DNA of 64,000 nucleotides. Source: Nemertoderma westbladi. Taxonomy: Eukaryota; Xenacoelomorpha; Nemertodermatida; Nemertodermatidae. How positions within the stretch are numbered: position 1 is the first letter of the stretch; each line of letters opens with the position of its first letter. Both the position numbers and the translations under genes were made by a program. The stretch lies in the NCBI GenBank assembly GCA_032718475.1, contig JAUCBJ010007937.1:1-64000 (forward strand). The letters run 5' to 3'. Below are positions 21,501 through 29,532 of this stretch, piece after piece. The notes beneath the pieces were generated by a model, which was not told the DNA's origin, did not search any database, and was given only the letters and a program-made list of their open reading frames with translations.

Positions 21501-24415
21501 AATTATCTTCACTAGAGGATTATTTCATACCCAGGGTTTACTTTCCATTACAAAGTACATTTCCTGACAACTTGGAACTACACTGTTTTTCTGACGCCAG
21601 TGACAACGGTTTTGGTGTGGCAGCGTATTTGCGCAGACAAGTAGAATCGGACGAGTTCGATGTTTCGCTCATTACTTCTAAGGCTAAGACCATGCCTACT
21701 AAGTATATGACGACGCCACGAGCCGAGCTACAAGCCGCGACCCTGTCAACCACCATCGTGAACCTCATACAGACAGAACTACAGTCGAGTTTACAGATAT
21801 TTTATTGGACTGACGCGACGTTGGTTTTATTTTACATAAACAACGACACACTCGAATTCAAGACATTCGTAGCTAACCGTCGCGCGGAAATTCTAGACCG
21901 TTCAATAAAGGAGGATTGGCGACATTGTCCCGGACCACAAAACCCAGCTGATATTGCGTCGCGAGGAATGATGCCTGAGGAATTCTGTAAACCGGAGAAC
22001 AAAGAGTTTTGGCAACACGGACCCCAGTTCTTGCAGAAATCGACACAAGATTGGCCTCCGTTATACGACAACAAGTCCAACACCATTCCTAAGGACGCCG
22101 AAATCAAGAAACCAAAAAAGGGGAAGACAAAGAAAAAGACGACGGCGACAAAACTCAAGAAAAAACCGAAGGCGAAATGGAAGGATATAACTTCAAAGGT
22201 CAAGAGAGGAAGACTTGCGAGCCTTTCTACACCAGACATATCGCCAGACGGTCAACCAGACACGTTACTAGACGGTCAACCAGACGTTTTGACAGACATG
22301 TCACAAAATGTTCCACCAGACGTTAGTAACACACTGACAAACAGTGAAGCCGCAGTTTCTCTATTGGAGCGGCCTTCTATTGACAAACAACTAGATACGT
22401 TACCAGACGTATCGCCAGACACATTACTAGACAGTCAACTAGACACTAGTAATGTATTGACTAACAATAAAGCCGCAGTTTCCCTATTGGAGCGGCCTTG
22501 TATTGACAAACTACCAATTTTGACACACTTGAGCAACCATAAGCACGGTGAAACCTCATGTATTACAGATGTGGGTAGTACCTACGCTAATGTAAATACA
22601 GGTGTTACTTTGCGCTCAAGAGACATACCGAACCTGCAACCTACGTTGAGACCTGGGATTAATGTCGGCAGAAAAATAAGTTTACCGAAACCTGCTGACC
22701 CCATAGAGTTCAAACCACCATTAACGATCGACTTACAAAGTACCGACAATCAAGGTAATAGGACAAAAAGGGACAAATTACTTGTAGACCCGGACGGATC
22801 AACAGTCAACAAGGGAATACTTACCGGCGGACCCGTGGGCCCTTCTAGTAATTCAAAACCTTCCAAATTCTCCATTGACTTACCTGATGACGTCACAAAT
22901 ACTCATGTCGACCGTATTGTAAATCTAACAGATTCTTGGTCAAACGCTTGCCGAAAATTAGCGTGGATTGTACGTTTCGTACAATACGTTAAAGGCAAAC
23001 GTGACTTTACACGTCGACTTACATTGGCTGAGATTGACAGGTGTGAGATTAAATTAATTCGCCATTATCAACTGCGATATTTCGCGCGCGAATTCACATC
23101 TATACATCAAGGTCAACCAATCAAGTCGTCACCGATACTGTGTTGGAGTCCGATTATTTACAATGGCTTAATTTGTCATAAATCTCGGCTTCAAAACATT
23201 GACTTTAACACAAACTTTAGGTACCCAATAATAATACCGCAACACCACGAACTACAACGTGCAATGATACTGGACGCACATCTACATCTGAAACACGCTG
23301 GAAGACACCATTGTCTTTCCTACTTACGTACTAGATTTGTATTAATTAGACCCAGTAAAGCATTAAGTTCAGTGACACGTACGTGTATTATTTGTAAAAA
23401 GGTACATTCTAGAATAGGTACCCAAGAAATGAGTGAACTACCACAAGCACGACTTCAAGCATTCAGACCACCTTTTACAGAGACTGGTATTGATTGCTTT
23501 GGTCCCATACATACGAAACGTGGACGTATACTAGTAAAACGCTGGGGACTGATTTTCACATGTATGTCCAGTAGGGCAGTTCATATTGAACGTGTGATGG
23601 ATCTTTCCACCAACGCGTTTATACTAGCACTGCGGCGATTTATCGCTAGACGCGGACTAGTAAAATGCTTGTACTCAGACCAAGGGACAAACTTTGTTGG
23701 TGCTCGGAATGAGATTGCTAGAGCCTTTAAGAAATTAGATCATGATCAAATCTCAAACGAACTGCAACCTCACAAGATTGTTTGGAAGTTCAATCCTCCA
23801 GATAGTCCTTGGAGAGGCGGAGTCTGGGAGAGACTGATTAGATCTATAAAGACAGCAATGGCAAAGGTCATTCCAGTAAACCACATATTAACAGACGACC
23901 AACTGACAACATTGTTTGTTGAAATCGAGGCAATACTAAATACTAGACCAATAGTATTAGTACCCGATGACAAACAATCTCAGTTTGCTTTGACACCGGC
24001 ACACCTGCTAATGCAGGCACCGACGACTTTGACACCGATTTCTATTCCAATAGAAAGCGACAGCTACGGTAGAAAAGCGTGGAAAATCACGCAACTACTG
24101 GCTAACAAATTCTGGGAAATATGGCAAAACCATTATTTGCCCTCTATTTCTGCCAGAACAACATGGTACAATAACACCCGCGCATTAAAGCCGGGAGATC
24201 ACGTGCTGTTGGCAGAAGTGAATCTAAAAAGACGCTTCTGGATAACAGGTGTCATTTTAGCCACACATCCATCTATGGATGGAGTGACAAGAACTGTGAC
24301 GGTACGGACAATTGACGGTCGTACAGTAGACAGACCGACTCAACGTCTCGTACTCCTTGAAGAGACTCGTAACGAGTCTGGAGACTACAAATCTCCACCT
24401 AATACTAGTAAATAA
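15548..24415 (+). CDS. gag-pol: BEL2 gag-pol polyprotein (2955 aa)
   Basis: Single intact frame for the structural protein and all replication enzymes. Approximate residues: charged N-terminus; coiled coil 270-480 with five copies of an AESERQA-type 8-mer near 340-390; four near-identical 28-aa repeats (about 622-731, NQFTSQSTTSRKTCEPTEQ); gag domain of the DUF1759 type (905-1010); Cys/His zinc clusters (1141-1210, CWRCTRHGHVRKDC); aspartic protease with DSA in place of DSG/DTG (near 1312); reverse transcriptase (1690-1900, FTCDVEAMF, YVDD); RNase H (2012-2100, FSDASDNG, YWTDATLV); a long basic, repeat-containing linker (about 2170-2465); integrase zinc-binding region (2577-2620); DDE core (DCFGPI about 2650, SDQGTNF about 2709, WERLIRS about 2761); and a DUF5641-type end (2845-2940). 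No frameshift separates gag from pol. The start codon is the first ATG after the leader. Confidence 0.93.
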   Translation: MSDKQDYTKNTPTDYDSCDGDKSAAEEQQGKTREPTEPTPCASPVHPTGVPDAVVRGDGRTEDFLTVPQPRYRETEMVSSAGSTESVVRSVGGYMAHITRSIGEGQRILDGLTAPMSRFEFYTLQVRVQSKVYKSVDNLVGLQDLARQRQDMDTQLRILEKLMITREKLIQFKSTIRQIQQEQADQLLGESVSDELLQPEEEQELYRLDGQLKHLTDHLRMCGEDVGDLETVPEYTRETPFAQIESAPEILNQSLVSIRSEICEGSMVTSEVARQQQQFYRQQHEMEEQAQLLMLQAAVEEEKLRVANIARISHLQEQAELEAAEMERLELDIAQQTAAAAAAESERQAASAESERQAAAAESERQAAAAESERQAAAAESERQATAAAAAAKIERNRLVLEARAEMKTRQIKAQSAIRQAELEAQQQQTEQHEKEVKLRFELEKKARELANAKEDLDLQACDRSMRSRDGHDLDQLEVRHRQIQERKKEGSVGAPGRERQLVKDVCQRFPQVTHMFAPVTTKEPISIAGSSDISPIHGVTEHRFVIPDEFTPPRATSSPIPKVKVSNPPITDRSSLLVGPALLTIKQVSPPLTPKPVTHYDYPMTFRPTRPLDSNAVVRPPFNQFTSQSTTSRKTCEPTEQRRTVETRPFNQFTSQSTTSRKTCEPTEQRRTVETRPFNQFTSQSTTSRKTCEPTEQRRTVETRPFNQFTSQSTTSRKTCEPTEQRRSVDDVPKRNVRIRTTQRTRARRPPYPDDSSTSSESDYPKREVFRTGAADEYKRERSDNSFADNPPQNTPTQKALQPTDAISTQQFADILRPVVNKLAQIEERLEEGYTDSSRNSEFEHNRHPKGPQRPVPSNPTSYQGKAPRRDINKNTNQGRETLNVAEEIAKFAARQGLPVQQPPKFSGSSKHWHTFVDYIESQIAVCAFTSREKFNYLLQTLSGEPKRLAETFVGVPDAFELAYDRLTSIYGGTVSMARSVIEELCKGGAITKPVDLLKLADEIKNAITTLRSIGQLDYGNTPTVLLKIIGRLHHRLRREWRKVEYQREERGGFLKLEDVYLLISREAVVETRSNYTDQHIVAEGITLPSSNRQKPQTTSTKTATYATSTESRQFSDGNRVSAPIGTKQTRQQLSTDFNGCQYCEHLGKRYIGHKLRGCRQFRELNSEERRLQIRPLDSCWRCTRHGHVRKDCPNTDTCPSCGRNHDGLLHTDSHTPTKRFAREHPEAAARCDAAYRKRESKTTPTFVTHIEDCFSEQSGSSDEESEDDDEYSNGDEQPSIALLTTDQLKGFSVIPIKITGTKGSKRIYAILDSASSHSYVDEKIADVVTDLRQGKHVSYTVSSMHGQRAIPVTRVKLDLDSLLPKSQHSERERSLLPFRDLTFAATKDFSNLLGPVPEQSLEDRKYFRHLGVPECPVNYRSVAMLIGTDQFNLHQVWETRPSAVVAGNAYACRTPIGWYTRAPVRTLDVSDEEDDVQSTCSLLTTNSIHSFSHDVNHTTLQSTKHDRRVTSMISHKEQLTHKVSLGLGGKTSQLEIPSTTDDRLASLPTPITSTVPVDIDDDALKIHQLEQAALDKELTEKTIRWLEQDTAEPGSYEPCMSEQEKQSLKIMEDTIRQTEDGHYEVGMLWRSQSPKLINNYPLALRRLHSIRQRLLKDEKAHLQYNTQMETYLTEGYAIRMTNPERVTDQTYYLPHHYVRHPDKPDKVRVVNDCAALFEGMSLNSELMDGPNMNNYLMGVIMRFRQRQVAFTCDVEAMFHQVKALERDRDSLRFLWYPEGDLSLPPATYQMQVRVFGARDSPNCTMYALKQAARDQKHLYDPEIIRIVERDFYVDDGLQSCDTVERATTVAHQLRDCLAGGGFNLTKFASNSAELVDSFGTTERGGGDIDLEFEPLPTTKVLGLFWDPNTDNFRVKVRLDSQGNTLTKRSCLSKLSRLFDPLGFISPVILQARIYMRSIWKDGLTWDEPISSDQVDLWKTWEAELSSLEDYFIPRVYFPLQSTFPDNLELHCFSDASDNGFGVAAYLRRQVESDEFDVSLITSKAKTMPTKYMTTPRAELQAATLSTTIVNLIQTELQSSLQIFYWTDATLVLFYINNDTLEFKTFVANRRAEILDRSIKEDWRHCPGPQNPADIASRGMMPEEFCKPENKEFWQHGPQFLQKSTQDWPPLYDNKSNTIPKDAEIKKPKKGKTKKKTTATKLKKKPKAKWKDITSKVKRGRLASLSTPDISPDGQPDTLLDGQPDVLTDMSQNVPPDVSNTLTNSEAAVSLLERPSIDKQLDTLPDVSPDTLLDSQLDTSNVLTNNKAAVSLLERPCIDKLPILTHLSNHKHGETSCITDVGSTYANVNTGVTLRSRDIPNLQPTLRPGINVGRKISLPKPADPIEFKPPLTIDLQSTDNQGNRTKRDKLLVDPDGSTVNKGILTGGPVGPSSNSKPSKFSIDLPDDVTNTHVDRIVNLTDSWSNACRKLAWIVRFVQYVKGKRDFTRRLTLAEIDRCEIKLIRHYQLRYFAREFTSIHQGQPIKSSPILCWSPIIYNGLICHKSRLQNIDFNTNFRYPIIIPQHHELQRAMILDAHLHLKHAGRHHCLSYLRTRFVLIRPSKALSSVTRTCIICKKVHSRIGTQEMSELPQARLQAFRPPFTETGIDCFGPIHTKRGRILVKRWGLIFTCMSSRAVHIERVMDLSTNAFILALRRFIARRGLVKCLYSDQGTNFVGARNEIARAFKKLDHDQISNELQPHKIVWKFNPPDSPWRGGVWERLIRSIKTAMAKVIPVNHILTDDQLTTLFVEIEAILNTRPIVLVPDDKQSQFALTPAHLLMQAPTTLTPISIPIESDSYGRKAWKITQLLANKFWEIWQNHYLPSISARTTWYNNTRALKPGDHVLLAEVNLKRRFWITGVILATHPSMDGVTRTVTVRTIDGRTVDRPTQRLVLLEETRNESGDYKSPPNTSK
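15636..15652 (+). repeat. Recurrent BEL2 motif GGAAGACTYGYGAGCCT, copy 1
   Basis: First of the copies of this 17-nt DNA motif in BEL2 (others at 17448, 17532, 17616, 17700, 22208, 24699, 25843, 28818, 29127 and 29216, and a degenerate one near 20180). Here it is read as (G)-K-T-R-E-P, a frame different from copies that read G-R-L-A-S-L. Confidence 0.7.
17411..17746 (+). repeat. 84-bp tandem repeat in gag, four copies
   Basis: Period 84 nt (28 codons), near identical, each carrying one copy of the GGAAGACTTGTGAGCCT motif (17448, 17532, 17616, 17700). It keeps the reading frame and encodes a Ser/Thr/Gln-rich segment, so copy number can change without breaking gag. Confidence 0.9.
22208..22224 (+). 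repeat. Recurrent BEL2 motif, copy in the RNase H-integrase linker
   Basis: GGAAGACTTGCGAGCCT read as G-R-L-A-S-L. The 28-nt surrounding stretch from CAAGAGAGG through CCTTTCT is repeated exactly at 24691-24718 in noncoding DNA, beyond the stop of gag-pol. Confidence 0.7.
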
Positions 24416-25071
24416 TTAGGAGTTTACAAATAGATTCCACGTACCTGTACACCGTAGTAAGGACAGCGGTAGAATTCCATTGTCTTTATATGTGAACATT
24501 GAGGGTAGTACCCTTATGTGTCACATAGGAGCGGGATTTGTAGGTATAAGAAATGGAATTCTACTCGGAACTCACAATATTGAGACATTTTCGAAATTTT
24601 AGACAATCCATTTGGATTTAAAAATTTTTAAAAAATTTCTCCAGTGAATAGATTTCAGGGTACAGTCGGGTGGAACTTAAAATTAGAGAAACAAGAGAGG
24701 AAGACTTGCGAGCCTTTCTTAAAATTTTAATTAAATTTTACACGGTCTTGTTTCAATAAGTTACGTCAAATAGACTCCCCTATATTTATTACTAATTCTT
24801 GATTGCTTATTTTCTGATAATAGTTTGGGATCAAAAAGTGAGTATTTTAGACTCACAGCCAGTTTAGCCCAAATTCGTTTTTACTTCGGCAAAAAATTTT
24901 AGATAAGAAGCAGCGTGTCATTAAAGAAACCCTAGATCTTAGGCTATGGGTAGGAGGTTAGAGCGTTGTCGAGCCCAAAGGGCAGACGAAACTCTCACGT
25001 CTCCTCACAACTAACTACAAACTCTGTTGTATTCCCTCTAGTAGTAATGATTATGTAACTACACCCTAATT
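24416..25071 (+). other. BEL2 spacer between gag-pol and the second ORF
   Basis: 656 nt, AT-rich, without a gene. It carries a copy of the recurrent motif at 24699-24715. How the downstream ORF is expressed is not visible; a spliced or separately initiated RNA is possible. A near-palindrome around CCTTATGTG/TCACATAGG lies near 24511-24528. Confidence 0.5.
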
Positions 25072-28000
25072 ATGGAGAAAGGGATACAAGGAGAGCCGAG
25101 ATGGGGATATGATATCCAAGAGGAGGCAGCAGCGCCATTCGAAAGATTTGGAGCCAAGGATTACACTATATTTGGTATAAAAGAATTATCGGAAAGTACA
25201 GCGAAACTCGCGAGAACTAAATATGACTCGAATGTATTAAAGAGAAGGCAAAACGCATTAAACGAAAGAATCGAAAGTTTGCGCCAAACCTTCAACGAAC
25301 TCTACCCGTACGATGCTTTGTGTGATACGGGAGACATTAGCGAAGACCCCGATACTGAAATTAGTCGTTTGTATCATACCATGCAATACCTAAAGGCGCA
25401 CGAACCTATGCCCGCGGTAAGAGATGAATTCGATGGAATGCATCTTTACAGACGAACTCGAGGGGACGATAGAGAAACCAAAGAAGCATTTTCAGTTTAT
25501 AAACTTTATTATCAATGCGGTTCTTGTATGCGCGAACAACGAAATGCGATTCCGATGCGTTTGAATAAGGAAAATCCCGAACCGATATTGGCGAGGTGTT
25601 CGAATCATCAACAACTACGCTACCAGGAAGGAGGGTATCCTTTATCGAATCCATATCATTCATTTGCTATGACCGGACCAAAGGCGGGAGAAACTGTCAT
25701 TTACCCACCTAAGGTTGTTGAACCCGATGTATTTGAACTTACGCTGGACGAGGCGAATCAGTCAACCCGCGAAAAGAAAGAAGCTCTTAGCCTATACAGA
25801 GCCTACAAGGCTTTCGAGAAAGGTGAGATGGAAGAATGGGGTGGAAGACTCGCGAGCCTACCTTGCCATTGGACGTCACACGATCAAACTTCAGCTAAGG
25901 AGATGACACCGGAAGTTTTCGAGAGCATAAACTTCGCTCAAAACGTTATTCAGAGACTACAGATTGCATCCCCGGAGAGGCCAAGAGAAATGCAACCGTA
26001 TAGTACTTCAGCTACGAAACCATTGAGTACGACACTCAATTTCCCTATTAGTATACCAGTCCGACAGGATACGACGTACGAAATACCCATCGTGGATCAT
26101 CCAGAAATCATTTCGAACTTGGAGTTTCTTCCTGCAGTTGTTTTCAGCGATATGAGTAAGATATATGATTTACGTAGACATATTACTCAAAAGGTCGTGA
26201 ACAACGTTCCACCTCATATCCAAGATTTCAAGGAACTGGATAGAGCTGGTGACGACATAGCTCCGAGTAATCTGAAAGGATATCTAACCAAGACGATTCG
26301 TTTATGGATTGGAATCGGAACCTTCGAGTCGGATACAGATATTGCCGCAGATTGGCGAGGTAAGGTTATTCGTTTCGATGAGGATAAGGATATAGAGAAG
26401 ATTTGGCAACCTTCGGAAGAATTGTTGGACGAATGGACTAGGACGTTTAGATCGTTTCAGGAAAACGGTTATATGTTTTACGATAACGAGGGCGGCAGTC
26501 ATCAGCAGAGTTTGACTTCTAAGACTATACAGATTAGAGCAGCGGACGGAGTCCTGCACGTTTTCAGTAGACAGAGGAGCGACAAACGAATGCCGATACC
26601 TCCAGCGAATACAAAGCGACACCATCTTATCACCGATATAGTAAAGAAGATGGACCAAGCTTGTAATATTGACGCTAGAATGCTACCGAAGATGGTAAGA
26701 AACAAGATTTTAGATAAAACTGTTGTAAAGGTTGGATCAGGAGTAAGGGAGGATTTAATTAGCGACTTCGCCGGCATGACGGACAGCGATGACCGACTAC
26801 CGACACCATACGTCGACACTCGACCTCTTATTCTGTGGTCTATAGAACAGGGATATTTTCGTGAGTATAATACTCAGAAGACTGGAACTGGATACATTTC
26901 CTACCTGTTATTCAATTGGGATTATAAGGAAGGTAAAAGAAACAAGTATATTGAAACTTATGGAGAAGGTGATACTCCAGATATGAGTGAGTTTGAATCA
27001 CAGCTTAAATGGAGAGGATGCGTGTATTGGGCTATTACGTCACCTCCAAGAGCGGTCTTACAATATTATTTAGCAATAGAGTCGTCAGTGAATGTTTGCC
27101 TAATCGCCGACATTGTGTCTCGGACTCTCAAAAGACATCCACTTTGTCTCGGAGAAGATCATACGTTCTACATGGAAGGGAGAATTCGTACCGACGTGTT
27201 TAGACGATTCCTTGAACCCTTCTACAACTCCGACGCTCAATGTAATGCCTTTACTCGAGCAGGATTTAGCATATTTCGAGACGTGTATCTTCGCTGTGCG
27301 GGATCTCTTATCGAAAGACCATCTATGTTTACATTGTTACCTTATGAAGGAGAACGTATTGTGGAAATTACGGATGAATCACGGCAGACGCGCGCGCCTA
27401 TCGGTCACCTCGGTGATGATTTCAACGTAACTACTACGATCGCCGACGATCCTTTAGAGGAACTTCTTGAAATAGAAAGGAACCTCCCGAAGAAATCTCA
27501 GACGGAGATTCGACAACTTGAAGCAACAGATGCTATAGTTTGTATACAACCTTCAGAAACCTACCAACCCATAGACCCAGATGATTACGATTATAGTATG
27601 GGAGGAAGCGCTCGACCGATTGGAGATCTTATATACGAACGAGTGTGGTACCCTGCTAATACGATGTGTAGTAAATGTGGCGTCGCTGGACATCATATGG
27701 CAAAGTGCAGTGGAAAGCACATTACTACGACTCAGCTAATCTGTGGATGGTGTGGGGATCAAGGGTCTCATACCTTTTATACTTGCTGGAGATTTATGGC
27801 TCAATGTACTTACTGCAATATAAAAGGACATCGAGCATCTGAATGCCAACTGAGAGACATACCTTATGAACACGAATCTGTTAAACTCGTGAGGAAATTA
27901 TTTGATGAGTGGGAAGATTTGGCCGACGAACATGTATCGGCACAAAGAAGACGGTTTCCGATGAGAGCGCATCTCGGATTTTGGGCGGTAAATCCCCAGA

Positions 28001-28797
28001 CGATGATGTCGGAAGGATATATCTCCGCTATGCCTCAATATGACGAACTTATCGAGGTTGTCGATATTTTGCCCCACGACAGCGGATTCCGAGTGATGCG
28101 CGAGTATCTACTACAGATTCACCCGGATAACAAAAACACGTGGAATTTTCAGAAAGTCGTTAATCGGATTACGTATGGTGAATTCGATCGTTTCCGAACT
28201 GAAAAACGGAACAAGGGAGCTTGGTTAACCGTCGCATGGGCGTACCGAGCCGCGTTTTACCATAAACGTATACGAGTGAGCGTATTCGAGGAAGAAGAGG
28301 TCCTAGAGGCGACGAATATACCAGCCACTCCGGTTGCGCCGTCTGCACGTCACCCTCGGGAGGACGGACAGGGTAGGATCATACGGGTCCAGAAAGTGGG
28401 CCAACAATTGAAGAAAATTATTAATGTAGAAGAACGCAAGGGAGTTGAGCCGACTATTCGAGTTACTCGGGATACGGTATCACTTCCAAGAGAACCAGTA
28501 GGAGGATCGGGACATACACCAGCTGATCAACAGGGGGCGCAAGCTACTCTTGGGTCTGCGTCGTCCGCTTCTCACGCGTTCCCAGACGTTCTACCAACTG
28601 TAGTGACGACTGATCGGTCACGAGGAATTGGTCGAGGTTTTGGGATGCCAAATAGACGAATTTGCGAGGAAATAGTTGCACCGTCTCTCAACGTCCCAAG
28701 TAAACCAGTGACTCGCCCCATTAGTCCCATATCGCGAGCAAAGTCACCTGTGCGCAGTTTTCGAGGACGCGGCAGGGCTCGATCAACTAAGCGATAA
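25072..28797 (+). CDS. BEL2 post-pol ORF: DEDD exonuclease-like domain, three CCHC knuckles, basic tail (1241 aa)
   Basis: Intact frame in the position where env would lie. Roughly residues 1-440 form an N-terminal region without a recognised domain, with a four-Cys cluster near 140-190. Residues about 460-690 fit a DEDD (RNase D/WRN/EXD-type) 3'-5' exonuclease: motif I YDNEGG (D471, E473) followed by a TIQIRAADGVLHVF strand; motif II KVGSGVREDL (D561) followed by YVDTRPL (D582); motif III Y666-L-A-I-E670, with Glu where family members usually have Asp. Three zinc knuckles follow: C866-C869-H874-C879, C891-C894-H900-C905 and C912-C915-H920-C925. Next is a conserved stretch (about 945-1010, FDEWEDLADE...LGFWAVNPQT) shared with BEL3, and an Arg-rich tail (RGRGRARSTKR). 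I see no signal peptide or membrane span, so it is not a glycoprotein. Predicted to bind nucleic acid; nuclease activity is inference. A recurrent motif copy lies at 25843. Confidence 0.85.
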   Translation: MEKGIQGEPRWGYDIQEEAAAPFERFGAKDYTIFGIKELSESTAKLARTKYDSNVLKRRQNALNERIESLRQTFNELYPYDALCDTGDISEDPDTEISRLYHTMQYLKAHEPMPAVRDEFDGMHLYRRTRGDDRETKEAFSVYKLYYQCGSCMREQRNAIPMRLNKENPEPILARCSNHQQLRYQEGGYPLSNPYHSFAMTGPKAGETVIYPPKVVEPDVFELTLDEANQSTREKKEALSLYRAYKAFEKGEMEEWGGRLASLPCHWTSHDQTSAKEMTPEVFESINFAQNVIQRLQIASPERPREMQPYSTSATKPLSTTLNFPISIPVRQDTTYEIPIVDHPEIISNLEFLPAVVFSDMSKIYDLRRHITQKVVNNVPPHIQDFKELDRAGDDIAPSNLKGYLTKTIRLWIGIGTFESDTDIAADWRGKVIRFDEDKDIEKIWQPSEELLDEWTRTFRSFQENGYMFYDNEGGSHQQSLTSKTIQIRAADGVLHVFSRQRSDKRMPIPPANTKRHHLITDIVKKMDQACNIDARMLPKMVRNKILDKTVVKVGSGVREDLISDFAGMTDSDDRLPTPYVDTRPLILWSIEQGYFREYNTQKTGTGYISYLLFNWDYKEGKRNKYIETYGEGDTPDMSEFESQLKWRGCVYWAITSPPRAVLQYYLAIESSVNVCLIADIVSRTLKRHPLCLGEDHTFYMEGRIRTDVFRRFLEPFYNSDAQCNAFTRAGFSIFRDVYLRCAGSLIERPSMFTLLPYEGERIVEITDESRQTRAPIGHLGDDFNVTTTIADDPLEELLEIERNLPKKSQTEIRQLEATDAIVCIQPSETYQPIDPDDYDYSMGGSARPIGDLIYERVWYPANTMCSKCGVAGHHMAKCSGKHITTTQLICGWCGDQGSHTFYTCWRFMAQCTYCNIKGHRASECQLRDIPYEHESVKLVRKLFDEWEDLADEHVSAQRRRFPMRAHLGFWAVNPQTMMSEGYISAMPQYDELIEVVDILPHDSGFRVMREYLLQIHPDNKNTWNFQKVVNRITYGEFDRFRTEKRNKGAWLTVAWAYRAAFYHKRIRVSVFEEEEVLEATNIPATPVAPSARHPREDGQGRIIRVQKVGQQLKKIINVEERKGVEPTIRVTRDTVSLPREPVGGSGHTPADQQGAQATLGSASSASHAFPDVLPTVVTTDRSRGIGRGFGMPNRRICEEIVAPSLNVPSKPVTRPISPISRAKSPVRSFRGRGRARSTKR

Positions 28798-29532
28798 AAG
28801 GGAGGGCAAGGGTGGACGGAAGACTCGTGAGCCTTTCTTATGATTTGTGATTTATTTGAATTATATGTTTTATATTTAGGAAGTTTTGTATTCTGAAAGG
28901 GACTCATATTTAGTGAAACTTATATTCTATATTTGTGCTTATTCTGAACGCAATTTATATTTTATAAGCAGTATTTGTACCTAAAGAGAAAGTTTTATAG
29001 ACAGAAAATTTTGTGCTCAGAAAGACTCATATTTGTAATTATTCCAAACTTATGCAATCTACATTTAGGTACGAAAGTATTTGTAATTACTTGAATTTAT
29101 GCAATATTTGAGATGCAATAGTAGATGGAAGACTTGCGAGCCTTTCTTATTGTTTTCATTTATTTGTATTTGTAATTGTTTGAATTTTTGCAATATTTGA
29201 GATGCAATAGTAGATGGAAGACTTGCGAGCCTTTCTTATTGTTTTCATTTATTTGTATTTGTAATTGTTTGAATTTATGCAATATTTGAGATGCAATAGA
29301 TTTATATTGGTGAATTTAATTTAGATTTATATTGTACTTACTTAGTAAAGCCTTAAATACGTAAAGTTTGAATTTGTAATTAATTTTGTATCGAATCATT
29401 ACGTAGAAAGGAAGTATTGTTTGAAACTTAATTGTAAATATGTAAGTACGCCCTAAGTATTCTATAGTTTGATTGATTATTGGTGAAAACCGTATATTTT
29501 ATGCACGATAATATCCTGTTTTCATGGAGCGG
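28798..29532 (+). other. BEL2 3' untranslated region with an 89-bp tandem repeat
   Basis: AT-rich DNA before the 3' LTR. A unit of about 89 bp containing GCAATATTTGAGATGCAATAG is repeated two to three times (about 29080-29300), and copies of the recurrent motif sit at 28818, 29127 and 29216. The only purine stretch next to the LTR is the short ATGGAGCGG, a weak polypurine tract. Confidence 0.7.

Noticed and set aside
25072-28797. Envelope glycoprotein in the post-pol position of BEL2
   Set aside because: No signal peptide, transmembrane segment or glycoprotein features; zinc knuckles and exonuclease-like motifs instead.
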